A stretch of DNA of 64,000 bases from Puffinus mauretanicus. Its lineage: Eukaryota > Chordata > Aves > Procellariiformes > Procellariidae. The notes below the pieces were generated by a model that searched no databases, had not been told where the DNA came from, and worked only from the letters and a program-made list of their open reading frames with translations. Where the stretch lies: the NCBI GenBank assembly GCA_023333565.1, contig JAJKFH010000470.1, forward strand, positions 124,001 to 188,000. The letters run 5' to 3'. The position numbers and the translations under genes are program-made. This document shows, one piece after another, positions 1 through 13,579 of this stretch (its first letter is position 1; each line of letters starts with the position of its first letter).

Positions 1-1330
<1,330 letters not shown>

Positions 1331-1568
1331 TCAAAGAGCTAAATTCGCCGAAATCGAAACTTGGGTATAAATCGGTATCGGTTTTGTGGTAAAAATGGTT
1401 ATACTGGGTCGGACACGAGGTCTGGCTGGTATCCCATAGCTTTAACCTTACTTAACCATGAGGTTTCCTCAGAGGACGGCACAAGAGATCGCCCATAGGT
1501 GCAGGGAGACTTGAAGTCTGAGGTAAAATGTTTCTTTCTGATTTTATTCCCACCTTTCTCTGCTTAAT

Positions 1569-1587
1569 GAGGACCCACGGGGTCCTC
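1569..1587. other. Perfect 8-bp hairpin with 3-nt loop
   Basis: GAGGACCC (1569-1576) pairs exactly with GGGTCCTC (1580-1587) around the loop ACG. An AATAAA lies just downstream on the plus strand (about 1594-1599). It may be accidental; no transcript is known to me here. Confidence 0.4.
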
Positions 1588-4500
1588 GGGGGCAATAAAA
1601 GTTGTGCCGCCGTGGCTACCTTCAGAGTCCTGACAGCTGCCCGCGTATGGCCGAGCGCACGTTCAGGGTCGGGCCTTCAGGGCAAGCTCTCGGACCATCT
1701 CACGTAATAGAGTCCAACTGTGCAATGAGAAAATTCAGCACTGGCTTTATTTAATCAAGTCCTTATCAGTGGTGCGGCAAGCTCAATACATAAAAAGCTT
1801 CGACAGGCATCCCGTTCTATTTGCTTTCTTTTGCGAAACTTTTCAAGAGTAATTGTACAAGGTACGGTAAAAATGGTCTATGTGTGAAATGCAGCCTTGA
1901 ATTTTGATACCAGATACAACTGTGATGCTGGCACTATACCATCTGGGTTTATTTTCTAATTCCTAGTGTTAAGGAAAATTAACTTAAATATTAAGAGGAA
2001 AACCATGTATCAAAGTCAGCTGTGCTGTAAATGTGCCTTACGTTATCAACAGAGGGGGATTCTAATGTGATGTCTCAATTGTCTGTTATTAACCTTATTA
2101 TGTTTTAAAAAAATTCGGATAAGTAAATCTTTATTGGCTACTATCCCCCCCCCAATTTGTTTTTTTTTTACAGTTCCTTAATATTTATTCTTATTTAATA
2201 TCTGAAAATGTTCATTTTATTTTTCAATTACCTCCCCTCTTTTTGCTTTTTTTGCTGCACCTTCTACCTTTCATGTTTGTTTTGGAAAGATCTTTTCTTC
2301 CCTTATGCTTTTTTTTTTAATTACTCTTCTTTCTTTCCTTCCATTTTTATCAGACATAGATGTTTTACATGCAGTCTTTTCTGTAATTTGTTTCAACCTT
2401 AATTTTCATACATTTTTAGAAATTAATCTTTGTCACCTTTTATCTACATTCTATTTTTCTTCCCTCCAAACAAAAAGTGATATTTCTGAAATATTCTGTT
2501 ACATGTTTTACCCTGCTTATCATAATTGTCTCTGCTTAGTATTCCAGTTCCTTGATCTTCTATTTCATATTCAATTTCTCTACAGCCACTCATTTGTTGT
2601 TGCTGAATATGTCTTTAATTACTTACTGGCAGCAGCAATGTTTGATGCACTGTACATTTCTGAGGACCTTCTATGTAGCTTCTTTGCTCGTAATACCAGG
2701 GGACTTCCTGGTGAGCCTTCTGATGCATTGGGTATTTGCTGGTCTTCTGAACTCATAGACTAGGTAGCAACAGTACACCAAATGAAGAGCATCTTTAGGT
2801 GATCAGAGGTTGATCTTGAGGTCAGTGATACCCTGTGACGAGTGACAAAAGATAAATACTGCAGTATGTGTGAGAAAGGCTCCTAAATGTTGTATAGCTG
2901 CAATTTTGTCCTTGGAAGTTGTTTATTGCCTCAAATCTATTCCTGGTTCCTCCCTGCTATTTACAAGCTTCTGCTGCTTCTGGTGGCTCATCCTTCTAAG
3001 TCTCAAAACCAGGAGGAGGAGCCAGAGGGCAACCTTCCAAGCAGAAGTAAGAAAGATAATTAGGCAATTAATCTCTGGCATTGGAGTCGGATCTGCTTGT
3101 GAACAGAGGAACTAAGGATGAGACTCTAGCCTTGAGTGGGACAGGACAGCGCAACACAAAAGGTGTGCATATGAGCCCTCTGGAAACATAGGACTGACTG
3201 CTGAATAGTAGAGCTTCGATAGCTTGAGCCTGTTTTCCTTAGTTGGTAGAGAGACTCTTCATTTTTAAAGTTGTTTAGATCTGCTGCCCTGGGCTGTTCA
3301 TATGTGCTTAAAGAGTGTAGAGTACTGTTGAGATACGTTCAACTGAAAGAGCCTCAACAACTCTGAAATGTTGTATTTGGGGCTAGAAAGAGTGTAGGGC
3401 ATGAAATAGCAAGTAACTTATTTACTTAGCACAGTTAGAAGCAAGAAAATAAATATTCAGTTTTAGAAAGATGGAAATCGTTATGGTTTCTTCAGAAGAA
3501 ATGAGCTCTGGCATGAGACTGTTGCGTCCTTGACCTGCCCTGTAGATTTTACAGATACATTTATTAAAAAATAAATAATTAAAAAAAATCTCTTGTATAT
3601 ATCTACCAAGTAGCAGAAAGAAGTTGGCCATATTTAGCAAATGACAGGGTATCCGCAAAGCCAGTGAAAATGTGTTTTCTAATGAAGTAGTCTAAAAAAG
3701 ACAAGCCGTGAAATATAGTATACCTTAGTGAAATTGATATCAACTCATAAAATTAAAAAAGTAAAAGGTGATGACAAGTAGTGTATTTTTGTGCTATAAA
3801 TATAGAAAATATCCTAACATAATGCAAAAAGGGCAGTTTAATAAGTTTAATACGATAAATGGAAGAAACAGTCATTTGCGAACCAGGGTTGCTGTTGGAA
3901 CAAATTCTTGGTAGTGAAAGCAGAAGTAGTTGGCAGAAGTGCTTTTATGACATGTCAGATTTTATGTCTTGAGATGGCCAATGCATTCTTGTTTTCATGT
4001 ACTGTTACTGGGATTTGCATTTGATATCCAAAAGCTCAGATTTGTTTCCTGCAGATTGAAAGCATATGCTCCTTCTAAACCTCTTTTTCTGAACCTTTTG
4101 GCAACCTGTACATACCCAGCATTCCTGTCATCTTGAAAGGCTAAACTGTAGCAATTTTTACCTCTTCAGATATGTATGAAAAAGTGCATACATATTTTAT
4201 ACCACTTTATGAATTTTTTCTTCATTTCATAGTTACATGCTTTTTTTGGTTGCCTGCAGTACCCCTGTCACCACACTACTTAACTTTCCAGATTCCAGTC
4301 CTCCAAATTACTGTATCTTAGCACAGGAATATTTACAAAGTAAATCCTTTTTTAAAGGGGAAATAAATACCTGTATACTTGGAGCTCAGACTAAATTAAA
4401 GTTCTGTCAGTATAATTACACTGTTTTCCTCACATCTTTAAGCATGTTTATATAGATTGTTAGTAACTAACTAAACACTACTACAGATCTAGCTTATCTT

Positions 4501-7500
4501 CTGAGAACTTAATTTTAAATATAATTTCAGAAGAAAAGAATAGTGCTTACTAGCTGAATATAAACTTTTAGTCAAGCTTGTTTAAAAATTGTTTACAGAT
4601 TCAGGCCATCATGAAAGCCAATGTCAGTATTTATTAGGGAGTGCTATTATATCACATTGGTAAGAAACTGAAGTTTGCTGTTCAGGGTGTTGCTGAGAAT
4701 AACAAATCCACACGAGTGTTCTGGGTGGCTGCATTTCTTTATTTTGGCCTCAAGCTGATGAGCACATTCAGTGGGATTCAAGGGCGTCCAGCATGGAAGA
4801 GACCTTACACACTCCACTTCTGTGGTTACATCCAAACTTTACTTCTTTCTGTTTTCATGCTTCCAGGTTCTCCTTCCCACTCTCTGTCCAGCCCTCCAAA
4901 CCCAGGTTTTCTATGAGAGAAGTGAGAATGCACAAATGCTGTAGAACTGAGATAAACAAAAATACTTCATGCATAGATGGGAAGGTACGGATCCCAGAGC
5001 TCTATCACTGTACTCCAAATACAGATCCATTTCAGTGGCATCCCTTTCTTTCACTTACATGAATAAACTTCACTAGATGCTGAGTTAATTTCATGTGCAA
5101 TGGTTATTAATTCATTTTTCAGTTCATATTCTTTATTTTCAGCCTGATTCGATGTTGATCAGCAGTAACAGGCCATGGAAATTATTAGATAAGCTACTCT
5201 ACCTACTTGGAAAGCAGAAGTCAACTCCCACTTAGTGTTTTTTCAGTCTCTTGTAAACAGAGGCTATATAATATTGCAACTGGAGAAAGGGAGTAGCTAC
5301 AGCTTTCTGGGTAACGGCGCGAGAGTGGGTAGGCAGCATACTGGGGATATTTAGGATGGCAGGATCATATTGCCGTTGGGGTGGTAGCTCTCAGTTTCAG
5401 TTTGCTTTTCTGCATGTTAATGTCTAGTGCTGCCCTGTTTTCATAAGCAGAGACTAAGAAAAGAGAAAATAAACTTTACAGTAAGGGAACAACTGTACTG
5501 AAGCATGGAAAAGGGAAGAGCTAAGATCTGACATAGCAATCCAAGTATCCTGATGGATAGCTATGAATGCAGTACGTGTGGAAGATTGACAGAGCAGCCA
5601 CTTGTGATTCTCATTCATGTATTTGGCTGGGGACTGCTTTTGTACAAAGCTGCTCAAATGTATTCCAGGAGCACAGTACTCAAGGAACTTGGCCCTCAGG
5701 GAATCTTAATGCACCCGTAATGCACAGCTTTCAGCGAGCAGGTTGCTTACATGTCTTGAGTTATTGTAGAGAGTGAAAAGTGAATGCACAGTATGTTTTG
5801 CACCGAGTCACCTATCTTCTGCATTCACATGGTGAACAGTAAGTGATAATTATTAGTCCTTATTGCTTAGTAGAAATGTATGCTCAGGAGTTGTTTCTTG
5901 GAGTTCTCTTAGTGATGTTTTAATATATTTTTCATTACTCTTCTGCAGTGAAATTTATTTCCTGATTTTCAGTTAATGATTTATTTTTGCTTGGTGGCTT
6001 TTTAGCAGTAGTGTTTGTCTTTAGTGTTTAGATAGTGGACTAAAAATACCAGAATTGTTTCAAAAGCATTATGAAAAGCCTAGCCCAATATATTAATTTG
6101 CTCTAGAAAGGTAGGAGATCTCTTAAGATGATTTAACGGTAAGCCCAGAAAGGTACTAACAGTAAACGCGTTCATTACAGAAAAATACATCTCATACAAT
6201 GAACTAAAAAAAAGGGTTTATAATGTAAAAACAGTAAGTTCAGGGTAACATCCACTTAGTTTTAAAGACAAAGTCTAAAACAAGATCTTTATTCATATAA
6301 GATTGGATCAAAATCAAAAGGAAGTGTCTGCTGAAAGGAAACAAGGTAGTGTTATTCACTTTTGTTAAAACCTGAATAAATTCCACATATCACCGAAGGC
6401 TCCATAGGTAGGAAAAGGACTCATGGAGTCTCTGTGCAGAAGAAGGACTATCGTTGCTCAACACAGCTCTCAGAACAGACCTTATCTGGCTTACTCGTTG
6501 GTCTTTGCCCTTCATTTAGAATGTCTTCACCAAATCTGTAATTGTTCAAAAAATTGAAGGTGCTTGAGGTGAGCTGTATAAAAATTCTTGTCCCTTTTGT
6601 CCTCAGAGAAACTATGGATCTTTGTCATGAGCCCCCTTTTTAAACTTGAGCTTCAGAAAATTGTAGGCTTTTAATATTTTAATCCAGAGTTGTTTGCCTT
6701 TTCTACAGATAATCTGTAGACCTCCTGTATATGATAAATAAAAAACCCCCACCTACTCTACAATATGTTTAATGTATTCCAAACAAAATACACAGAAAAA
6801 ACCATGCCAAATCTTGACGTTTAAATGCTTAATACACAGAAATGGAATAAGAATCATGCTAGTTCATACTGTAATTTCAGATATCCAGCATGTGTAGTAC
6901 CTACTGCAAAAGTATCAAAAAATAATTCTAAGTGAACTTTCAGGAATTGTGTTCTCTTAATTGAGTCTAGGAAACTGTGAAAGATACGGCAACTGAAAAA
7001 CTTTTGATGTAAACTTAATGATTAAACTCAGAAATGCAGAGATCAAAGAGAAACTGCTGGGAAGATGTGACAATTAAGTCAGTTACAGATACAAATACAA
7101 GTTTCTCACCAAAAGGTGAGTGCAAGAATGAAAGCTTCAATCAATCAAAAAGAAAAATGTAGGAGGATCAGCGAATATGTAAACAGATAGTAAAATGAAA
7201 CCTCAAATTAATTAGTTAACAAATTCATTTCAGCTTTAAGTAAGGGATGAGTTTTAACAGGGATCAATTCTTTCTTTTGTGGCTAAACCGAGTACAGGTT
7301 AATAAGATGAGAATTTTTAATTTTATCATCAGCAATTACTTAAATTATAAGATCAGGGCAGAAACTGTTTTGCTAATGTTTTCTATTTAGCACAGGTATA
7401 CAAAATTCACACATGGGAGAGCTTATCTAAAAGTTTCATACCAAAGTTATGTTATCTGTGGTTTTATATGCTAGAGGTTGCTTCAGAAGGCTTTTACAAG

Positions 7501-9087
7501 AGTTTATCTTGTTTTTGGAACGCTGCTTGGGATATATGATTCTATACACTGTAATCTGAATTATCCATACTCCAAAAGTAGTTTTACTGGTTGTTGCCAT
7601 GACTGTGGTCAAAGTACTTTTACCATGCTAAACACATCTCCACAGAAGGAGGAACTATGAGAAACATAGCAGGAGGCAAATTGTGGCCAATCCTAATCCC
7701 ACTTTTTGGAAAGAGAAATAAATCTCTATGTGGCATAATTTATGCTCTTTGGCATGCCAGTTTGATTGATGCTGGTACTGACATCTTTGCATTTAAAAGA
7801 TGCGAGGCTTTGCTCTGAGGAAGTTCTATCTTTACCTGCCTTGTTCCTTATGATATAGCTAGGTCACCCAAGGCCATGCCACAATTTCACCTACTCTTCG
7901 AACCTAGATGGGTTAGTGAGGTAAATTAAGATTAGTACGACTCTGCTCTACAGAGCTTTGGCAACAATCCTAAGTACAAATGTATGTGCAAGGAATAATA
8001 TTAAATTAAAGGTAATTAAGCAGTACATTTCATGGTGTTGATAATTTGGGAGTATGTAGGAGATGACTGATACAGTTTTAAGTTGTTGAAATGTGACTGG
8101 CTATTCCACTGGATTATGAATTGGCAACTAGAATATGATGACTGACTAGTGACAACTGCCCTGCTGCATTTAGACAGACTGTCAACTACTTACTTACCAG
8201 CCAAATGACAAAATTGAATTAAAAGGCATACTTATAGCCACTACTGTACAAGCCCCTGGAGACCCTATATAAACACGTGGATCTTGTCCTGAGTACCAGA
8301 TGTGAATTGGCAAGGAAACAATTCCAGAAGCATCACTCCCCTTCACTGAAAATTCCCTGTGTGTAGATGTTCAGATCTTGGGGCAACCGAGAAGAAACAG
8401 AGTGCCTCAAAATGAGTAGGAGGAAAAATCTCATTCATAAAAATTCAAATTCAGAGCCAGTACAGAGAAGAAAGTAAAGTTCTTGCCTTTTTTAAGAGAC
8501 TGTATGTAAGAGTAAACTGTCGGATAGTAGTTCTCTTAAGGCATTGAATGAAAATGTTTATTTTTTTTTTTACCAGTAGTAGTTGAAGAAGAGATAAGTG
8601 AGTGAATGAAATTCTAGGAGGTATTCAGATCTAATGCTGCAGGGTAAGGGCCAACAAGCTGCAAGAGTAAAGCAATGCATTGACAAAGACAAGCATTTGT
8701 CTATCAGAATGGAAAAAATAACATTTGTGTAGGACAGGAACATGAACATGTATTCACGTAGGTATGGAGCAGTCCAAGTGACCGATTGCATAGTCTTAAA
8801 TAGAAATTTTTGGAAGCTCAGAGTGGAACTGCGGTGATGAAACCTCTGTTTATGCAGATTAACTGCTGGTTTTGGCAGAGCCGAAACCAAATTGTCATGT
8901 CAATTGTTTTAATTACAGAATTAGGGAAGTTAATACAGTCCGAAGTTTGGGTTAGTCTATTTTTGAGAGTAAATTCCAAGCTGCTTTATTAACAGATGTG
9001 TTCATATATTTTTAAACCAAAGCCTCACATGCTCAGTAAATGTTTTAAGGGCTTTGTTAAAAATGTGTCCCTAAGTATGAACCACTG

Positions 9088-9140
9088 GTTCAGCTGAAGT
9101 CAGTGGAAGTTTCCCAATTATTTTCACGAGGTCAGGACAT
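9088..9140. repeat. Short ancient amniote repeat relic
   Basis: The words 'GAAGTCAGTGGAAGTTT' followed by 'GAGGTCAGGACATGA' resemble the recurrent 'gaagtcaatgggagttt...ggccaggattt' motif of old repeats that are abundant in turtle and crocodile genomes. The fragment is short and badly eroded, so family and ends are uncertain. Confidence 0.35.
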
Positions 9141-12100
9141 GACTCTCATTGTTTAAAAGGCATCTTCACATAGTATAAGTTAACTGTAAAATACTTTACA
9201 TCTGGTGGCATCTTCTAAAAAGCCGTAATTGTTTATGTACTCAGGTAGCAAAATAGCAGAAATAAATAAGATCTATCTAAATCAATTTATAATTTAAATA
9301 TTTGCATTATGCACATTAACCATCATGCATTTTAATATAGACAAGATTTAAAGCAAAACCACTGTTACTATTCCTAATTCACAATATATCCATTGCTTGC
9401 AGACTATAATCTATAAATATTGAGCTGTGACAGCTTGCCAGAACTTCTCCTGCAAGGACCTACTGATGGAGTTTTTCTAAAGAGATTTCATAAAAGAAGC
9501 AGCAGCAGCAAACTGAGTGACCTTACAGGTGCAAGCTGCAGCAGTTGTCTCTCCAGTCTTCCCAATAAGATTTGTTGAAACTCTCTGTGTCGCAACGTCT
9601 TTATTGGTAATGGATCCCTCCCTTAATTTGCACTGATGCATTTGGAATGTCAGCTTCCAAAACAAGGCACATGGGAGGCATTTAAAGTAGATTTTTTGAA
9701 AGGAAAATGAACAAAGAGCATGTCAGGTTCCATTTTGATTTGCATGACAAATCCAGCATGCAGTGTTCTGGTGGGTCGGGCTGGGCTTGCCTGCCACTCA
9801 CTGCATTTGTCACTTTGGTTTGAACACTTTTGACAGTCCATTATGTTAATTGTTCTAAGGATTGTTTTGCTGGGGGAAGAAAAGGGAAGGCATTTTTATT
9901 TTTGTACTTTTTTCATGTACAGGAATGGAGGGATATCTGAGGGAACAGAAAATGTTTTCAATTGGTTTGTGATCTATTTTATTTGTAAATAATCCTCCAA
10001 GGTCATCAACAAGTTCAGTATTTTAAATCTTATTGTTACTCACTCTGTGCGTGTGTTTTTGAGTGGGAAATACCAGGTCCCTAAACTAGAAACTTGGGGA
10101 ATCTATTGTTTTGGTGCACACCATTCTTTCTTCCTTTGAGTCCCACAGTGATGGGTCCTGCAGAGTGGTTTGTGCTATGCCTATGTGCTTCTATCGGATG
10201 ATATTGTGGTGTTTTGACAAGTGCTAACAAGGGATTTAATGCCCTAAGAGGCATTGTTTGGACACACATTGTTATTGGTATGTGGATAGCATGTGAATAA
10301 CTCTCACGTGTCAAAGACCTGTAGGTAGATATGTGCATATGTGGCACAATTCAAGGTGGAGGTTGCTGCTGCCCCTTAGAGTACACACATTTCTCTACCA
10401 TCTACGTTAAAACAGTCATGGATTGTTTGATGGTGTGTTTTGAGTTTCAAAGTCCCTAACTGACTGCAGGTTCCTAACTGAACACTGTAGGTTGATCACA
10501 AAACAATATTTTCAGACTGGTAGAATGATCAACCATAAAGTTTCAGGAGAAGACTCTGTTGTTAATGGTTGTGCCTGTTTTTCACAGTTACTGCTGTTTT
10601 TCAGCCAAAGGAGAGCTTAGTGCTTAAAGAATGAGAGAGCAAGAAGATAGAAATAGAATTTCCCAGAGGTTTCCAGGTAATGACTGACATCTACCTTTTA
10701 AGCTTTGAACTCCTACACTGCCTGTGGTATTCTCATTTACATGTTGTGATCTAAGTGCACCGTGACAGATAAGCTTTAAGTACAGAATGCCTTTATAGTA
10801 TAAAATCATGCAATCAGATGCAGAAATATAAAAATAAATGAAGTTCAACAATCAAGTGTAGTAATTCCAATCACATTCTTGCTTAGCAATTCAGTATGCT
10901 AATGCTACTTTTCATGACCAGTGTAGTCCTCCTTAAGTACTATTTTAGTAAAGTCTGTGGACTTAGACGAGAATCAGTTTGAGCTGGTGCATCTCAAAAA
11001 AGTCAAACCCAATATAATTAATAAGTGTTACTGACGATTGTGAATGATATTCTTACATCACTACTTTGGGAAGGATTACCTGTTGTGCTGCTTTACTGAA
11101 AGCTGAGCTCAGTGGGAGGTGAACTCACTGAAATTTAGCTCCTGAGAGCTTGAAGGCTTTGCCTCCCGAGTGGGGATGGCTTGTGCTGGGATGGCTCTGC
11201 CGATCCCCCCTCCGCCCCTCCAGCTGTCCCTGCTGTGGGAGGTTCCTTCTTCCACAGCAGGGATGGCTTAACTGCTCTGAGGGAGCTGCTGGATTTTGCC
11301 AATTCTACTGTGAATATTGTGAGTATATAAAGGTGAATTGATGGCACTGTAATGCGCAAAACCATAGCCTGTGGCAGTTCAGTGTAGGACATAGACAGCG
11401 TAGGTCAGGAGCTGCTGTTGTCCTTGCAAGGTAGGTAAGTGGGCCCTTTGCATGAGCCGGCTGCGATTCAGAGCTGCCTCGGCCACCAAGCTCTGAACTC
11501 AGTAGTCTGTAGTTCTTGGTTTTGTGACTGGATGGTGTCTCTCCATTTCCTGGTAGCTTTCCTGTTTGATCGCTTCGTGGAAAATAGTGTCACTACTTCC
11601 TGTCAGAGTGAAAAGTTGCTAAACCTCTCCCACTAAGAATTTTTTTGTTTTTTTTTAATTGGTGCCCAATATTGAGAAAAAACACCACAAATCCAAGTCA
11701 TAGGAGGTGAAAAAAATGACCACTGTTCTTGATAGTTCTTGTAAAGTGTTTTGTCTTATGTGAGTTTTTAACAGAGGTCAATTGCTCAGGTTCTCGCTCT
11801 GTACTCGGCAACGCTTTTTAAGCTGTTCTACTATAATAAAAGGGAAAGGTCACCCACAGCTTTTTTTGGCTATTATATATGAAAAATGCTGTGCCAGAAG
11901 TCCTCTTGCCCTTAGTCCACTGCCTCTTCCCCCTGTGCTTTTTCAGAGAAGCAGCTCCTGCCATTTCCTCCAGGAGGGAGACAGGGTAGAGCAGGTTTGA
12001 AGGTGTGGTTCCATCTCTCACTGGCTCAGTGGTGGCTGTGACAGCTCAAAGCATTAGCAGAAGATACTGCTGTGGAGAATACTCTCTCAAAAAAACTATC

Positions 12101-12439
12101 TCCCACCTCCATTTTTTTTGATTTTGTGGGACATCCCTCATTTAAGAAACAGAAATTTACTGTCACCTGGTTTTATTGTCAATTTTCTCAGAAGAAAGGT
12201 GCGTGTGAGAGGGGAAAAACCATGTATCCCACGAGGAATCCCACCAGAAAGCAATGTGCTTGCAGTGGTTCCGGGCTGATGTCCCCTCGCCCATGCCTGG
12301 GTCATGCCACGCGTCGTCGGGTGGAGGTACTGCCACGTAAGAGCACCCAGCATTTCTGCGGTTCTTGAAAGGTTAAAGCTCGTCTCTCCTCCTAACCACC
12401 CCACAGCCACTACGTTTGGAACCGGTTTCCAGTCTGAGC

Positions 12440-12665
12440 AGTCACCGGGGCACTCGGACTTCGTGTCTTCCCGTCCTGAGCTCGCCTCGCGGGGTTTTTG
12501 CCGCTCACCGCCCGGGCCCCGCCAGCCGCGCCGGGGGGCGAAGGGCCGGCGGGGCCGCCAGGGGGCGGCAGAGCGGCGCGGCCCCGGAAGGCGGCGAGCG
12601 GTGCGGCCGGAACTGGCGGCGCGGCGGGCCGGGCGCACGCGTGAGGCCCCTCGGCTGCCGCCGCC
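12440..12665 (+). promoter_or_regulatory. UTP6: UTP6 promoter and 5' UTR, CpG island
   Basis: The CpG-dense island starts near 12440 and continues through exon 1 and intron 1 to about 12870. An ETS-type CCGGAAG lies at 12584-12590. The start codon sits in GCCGCCATGG, which is both an optimal Kozak context and a YY1-like GCCGCCAT core. No TATA box is seen. The exact transcription start is unknown. Confidence 0.75.
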
Positions 12666-13548
12666 ATGGCGGAGCGCATCGAGCAGCGGCTGGAGGACCG
12701 CGTCCCCGAGCTGGAGCAGCTGGAGCGGGTCGGGCTGTTCACGCGCAGGGAGATCAGGTGAGGCGGGCGGGGGCCGCGGCGGCGGGGCGGGGTGCCCGGC
12801 GAGGGGCAGCGAGCGCACGCGGCGCGGCCGGGCTTGCTCCGCTCGCTGATTTCCCCTTCCCGCAGGGCCGTCCTGAGGAAGGCCTCGGCTCTGGAGTACA
12901 AAATACAGCGGAGAGCACTTCGGAAGGAGGATTTTATTAATTACATTCAGGTAGGCTTTACTGATCAGCAGAGCGTGCTAACTGACGTTGTAGATCCAGC
13001 TCCGTTAGAAGTTAAGTGGTTTCGTAGCTACCCAGGTAGGAAGCGGGCTGCTTCTTGAGGCCTCTCCTCAAGAGTGGAGGCCCATAGTGTTCACTCGTAA
13101 GTGGTTTCTTGGCATAGGCTCTTTATTAAGGCACAGCAGAGCATGAAGTGTAGCCGGGAGTTGGTGCTTGAGCTTGGGATGAGAGGGTTTTCTTTCTTGC
13201 TGTGACTTTTTCCTATAGTTTCTTCTCTCTCTAGGGAGGCAGGGACCCCAGTTCCCTGATGTGCTGTGCACATTGTAATTAAGTGTAATTAATTTCTTTG
13301 GATGTTAGAAGTTTGGCTTGTGCATTATGATTCTACGAATATGTGGGGTGCTAACAGCTCAAGTCTGAACTATCATGTGCAATACAAATACTCAAGCTTA
13401 CTTTCAGTCAGCCTTAGAAATAGTGGTAGTGATCTGGCTGAAAAATTGTTTCTTATGTTTTCCTGGATTTAATTTTTATTGTCCACATGATTAGCTATAA
13501 AAAACTTGATCTGTATTTTTTTTTCCTTACTGTTATGTGTCTCCTCAT

Positions 13549-13579
<31 letters not shown>

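Larger units (their letters stand above)
1331..12439. other. Intergenic gap between SUZ12 and UTP6, no gene seen
   Basis: About 11 kb of AT-rich DNA between two genes transcribed away from each other. The ORFs are short, lack recognisable protein similarity and look like chance. Contents noted are a small hairpin at 1569-1587, a pyrimidine-rich AT tract around 2140-2560, one old repeat relic at 9088-9140 and a lone TATATAAA plus CACGTG pair at 8266-8279. The 152-codon open frame at 2305-2763 reads as low-complexity Phe/Leu/Ser/Cys sequence from a T-rich tract and is not supported as a gene. Confidence 0.7.

Noticed and set aside
2305..2763. 152-codon plus-strand ORF
   Set aside because: It is a Phe/Leu/Ser/Cys-rich translation of a T-rich tract, with no motif, no CpG-island promoter and no resemblance to any family.
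10237..10256. 'taatgccctaagaggcatt' as a miR-365 seed
   Set aside because: It lacks the CCCCUAAAAAUCC core of miR-365, lies on the wrong side of UTP6 and is better read as a short TGCC/GGCA near-palindrome.
12138..12940. Long ORFs antisense to or overlapping the UTP6 first exons
   Set aside because: They are GC-rich shadow frames. The UTP6 frame is fixed by homology and by phase over 19 exons.
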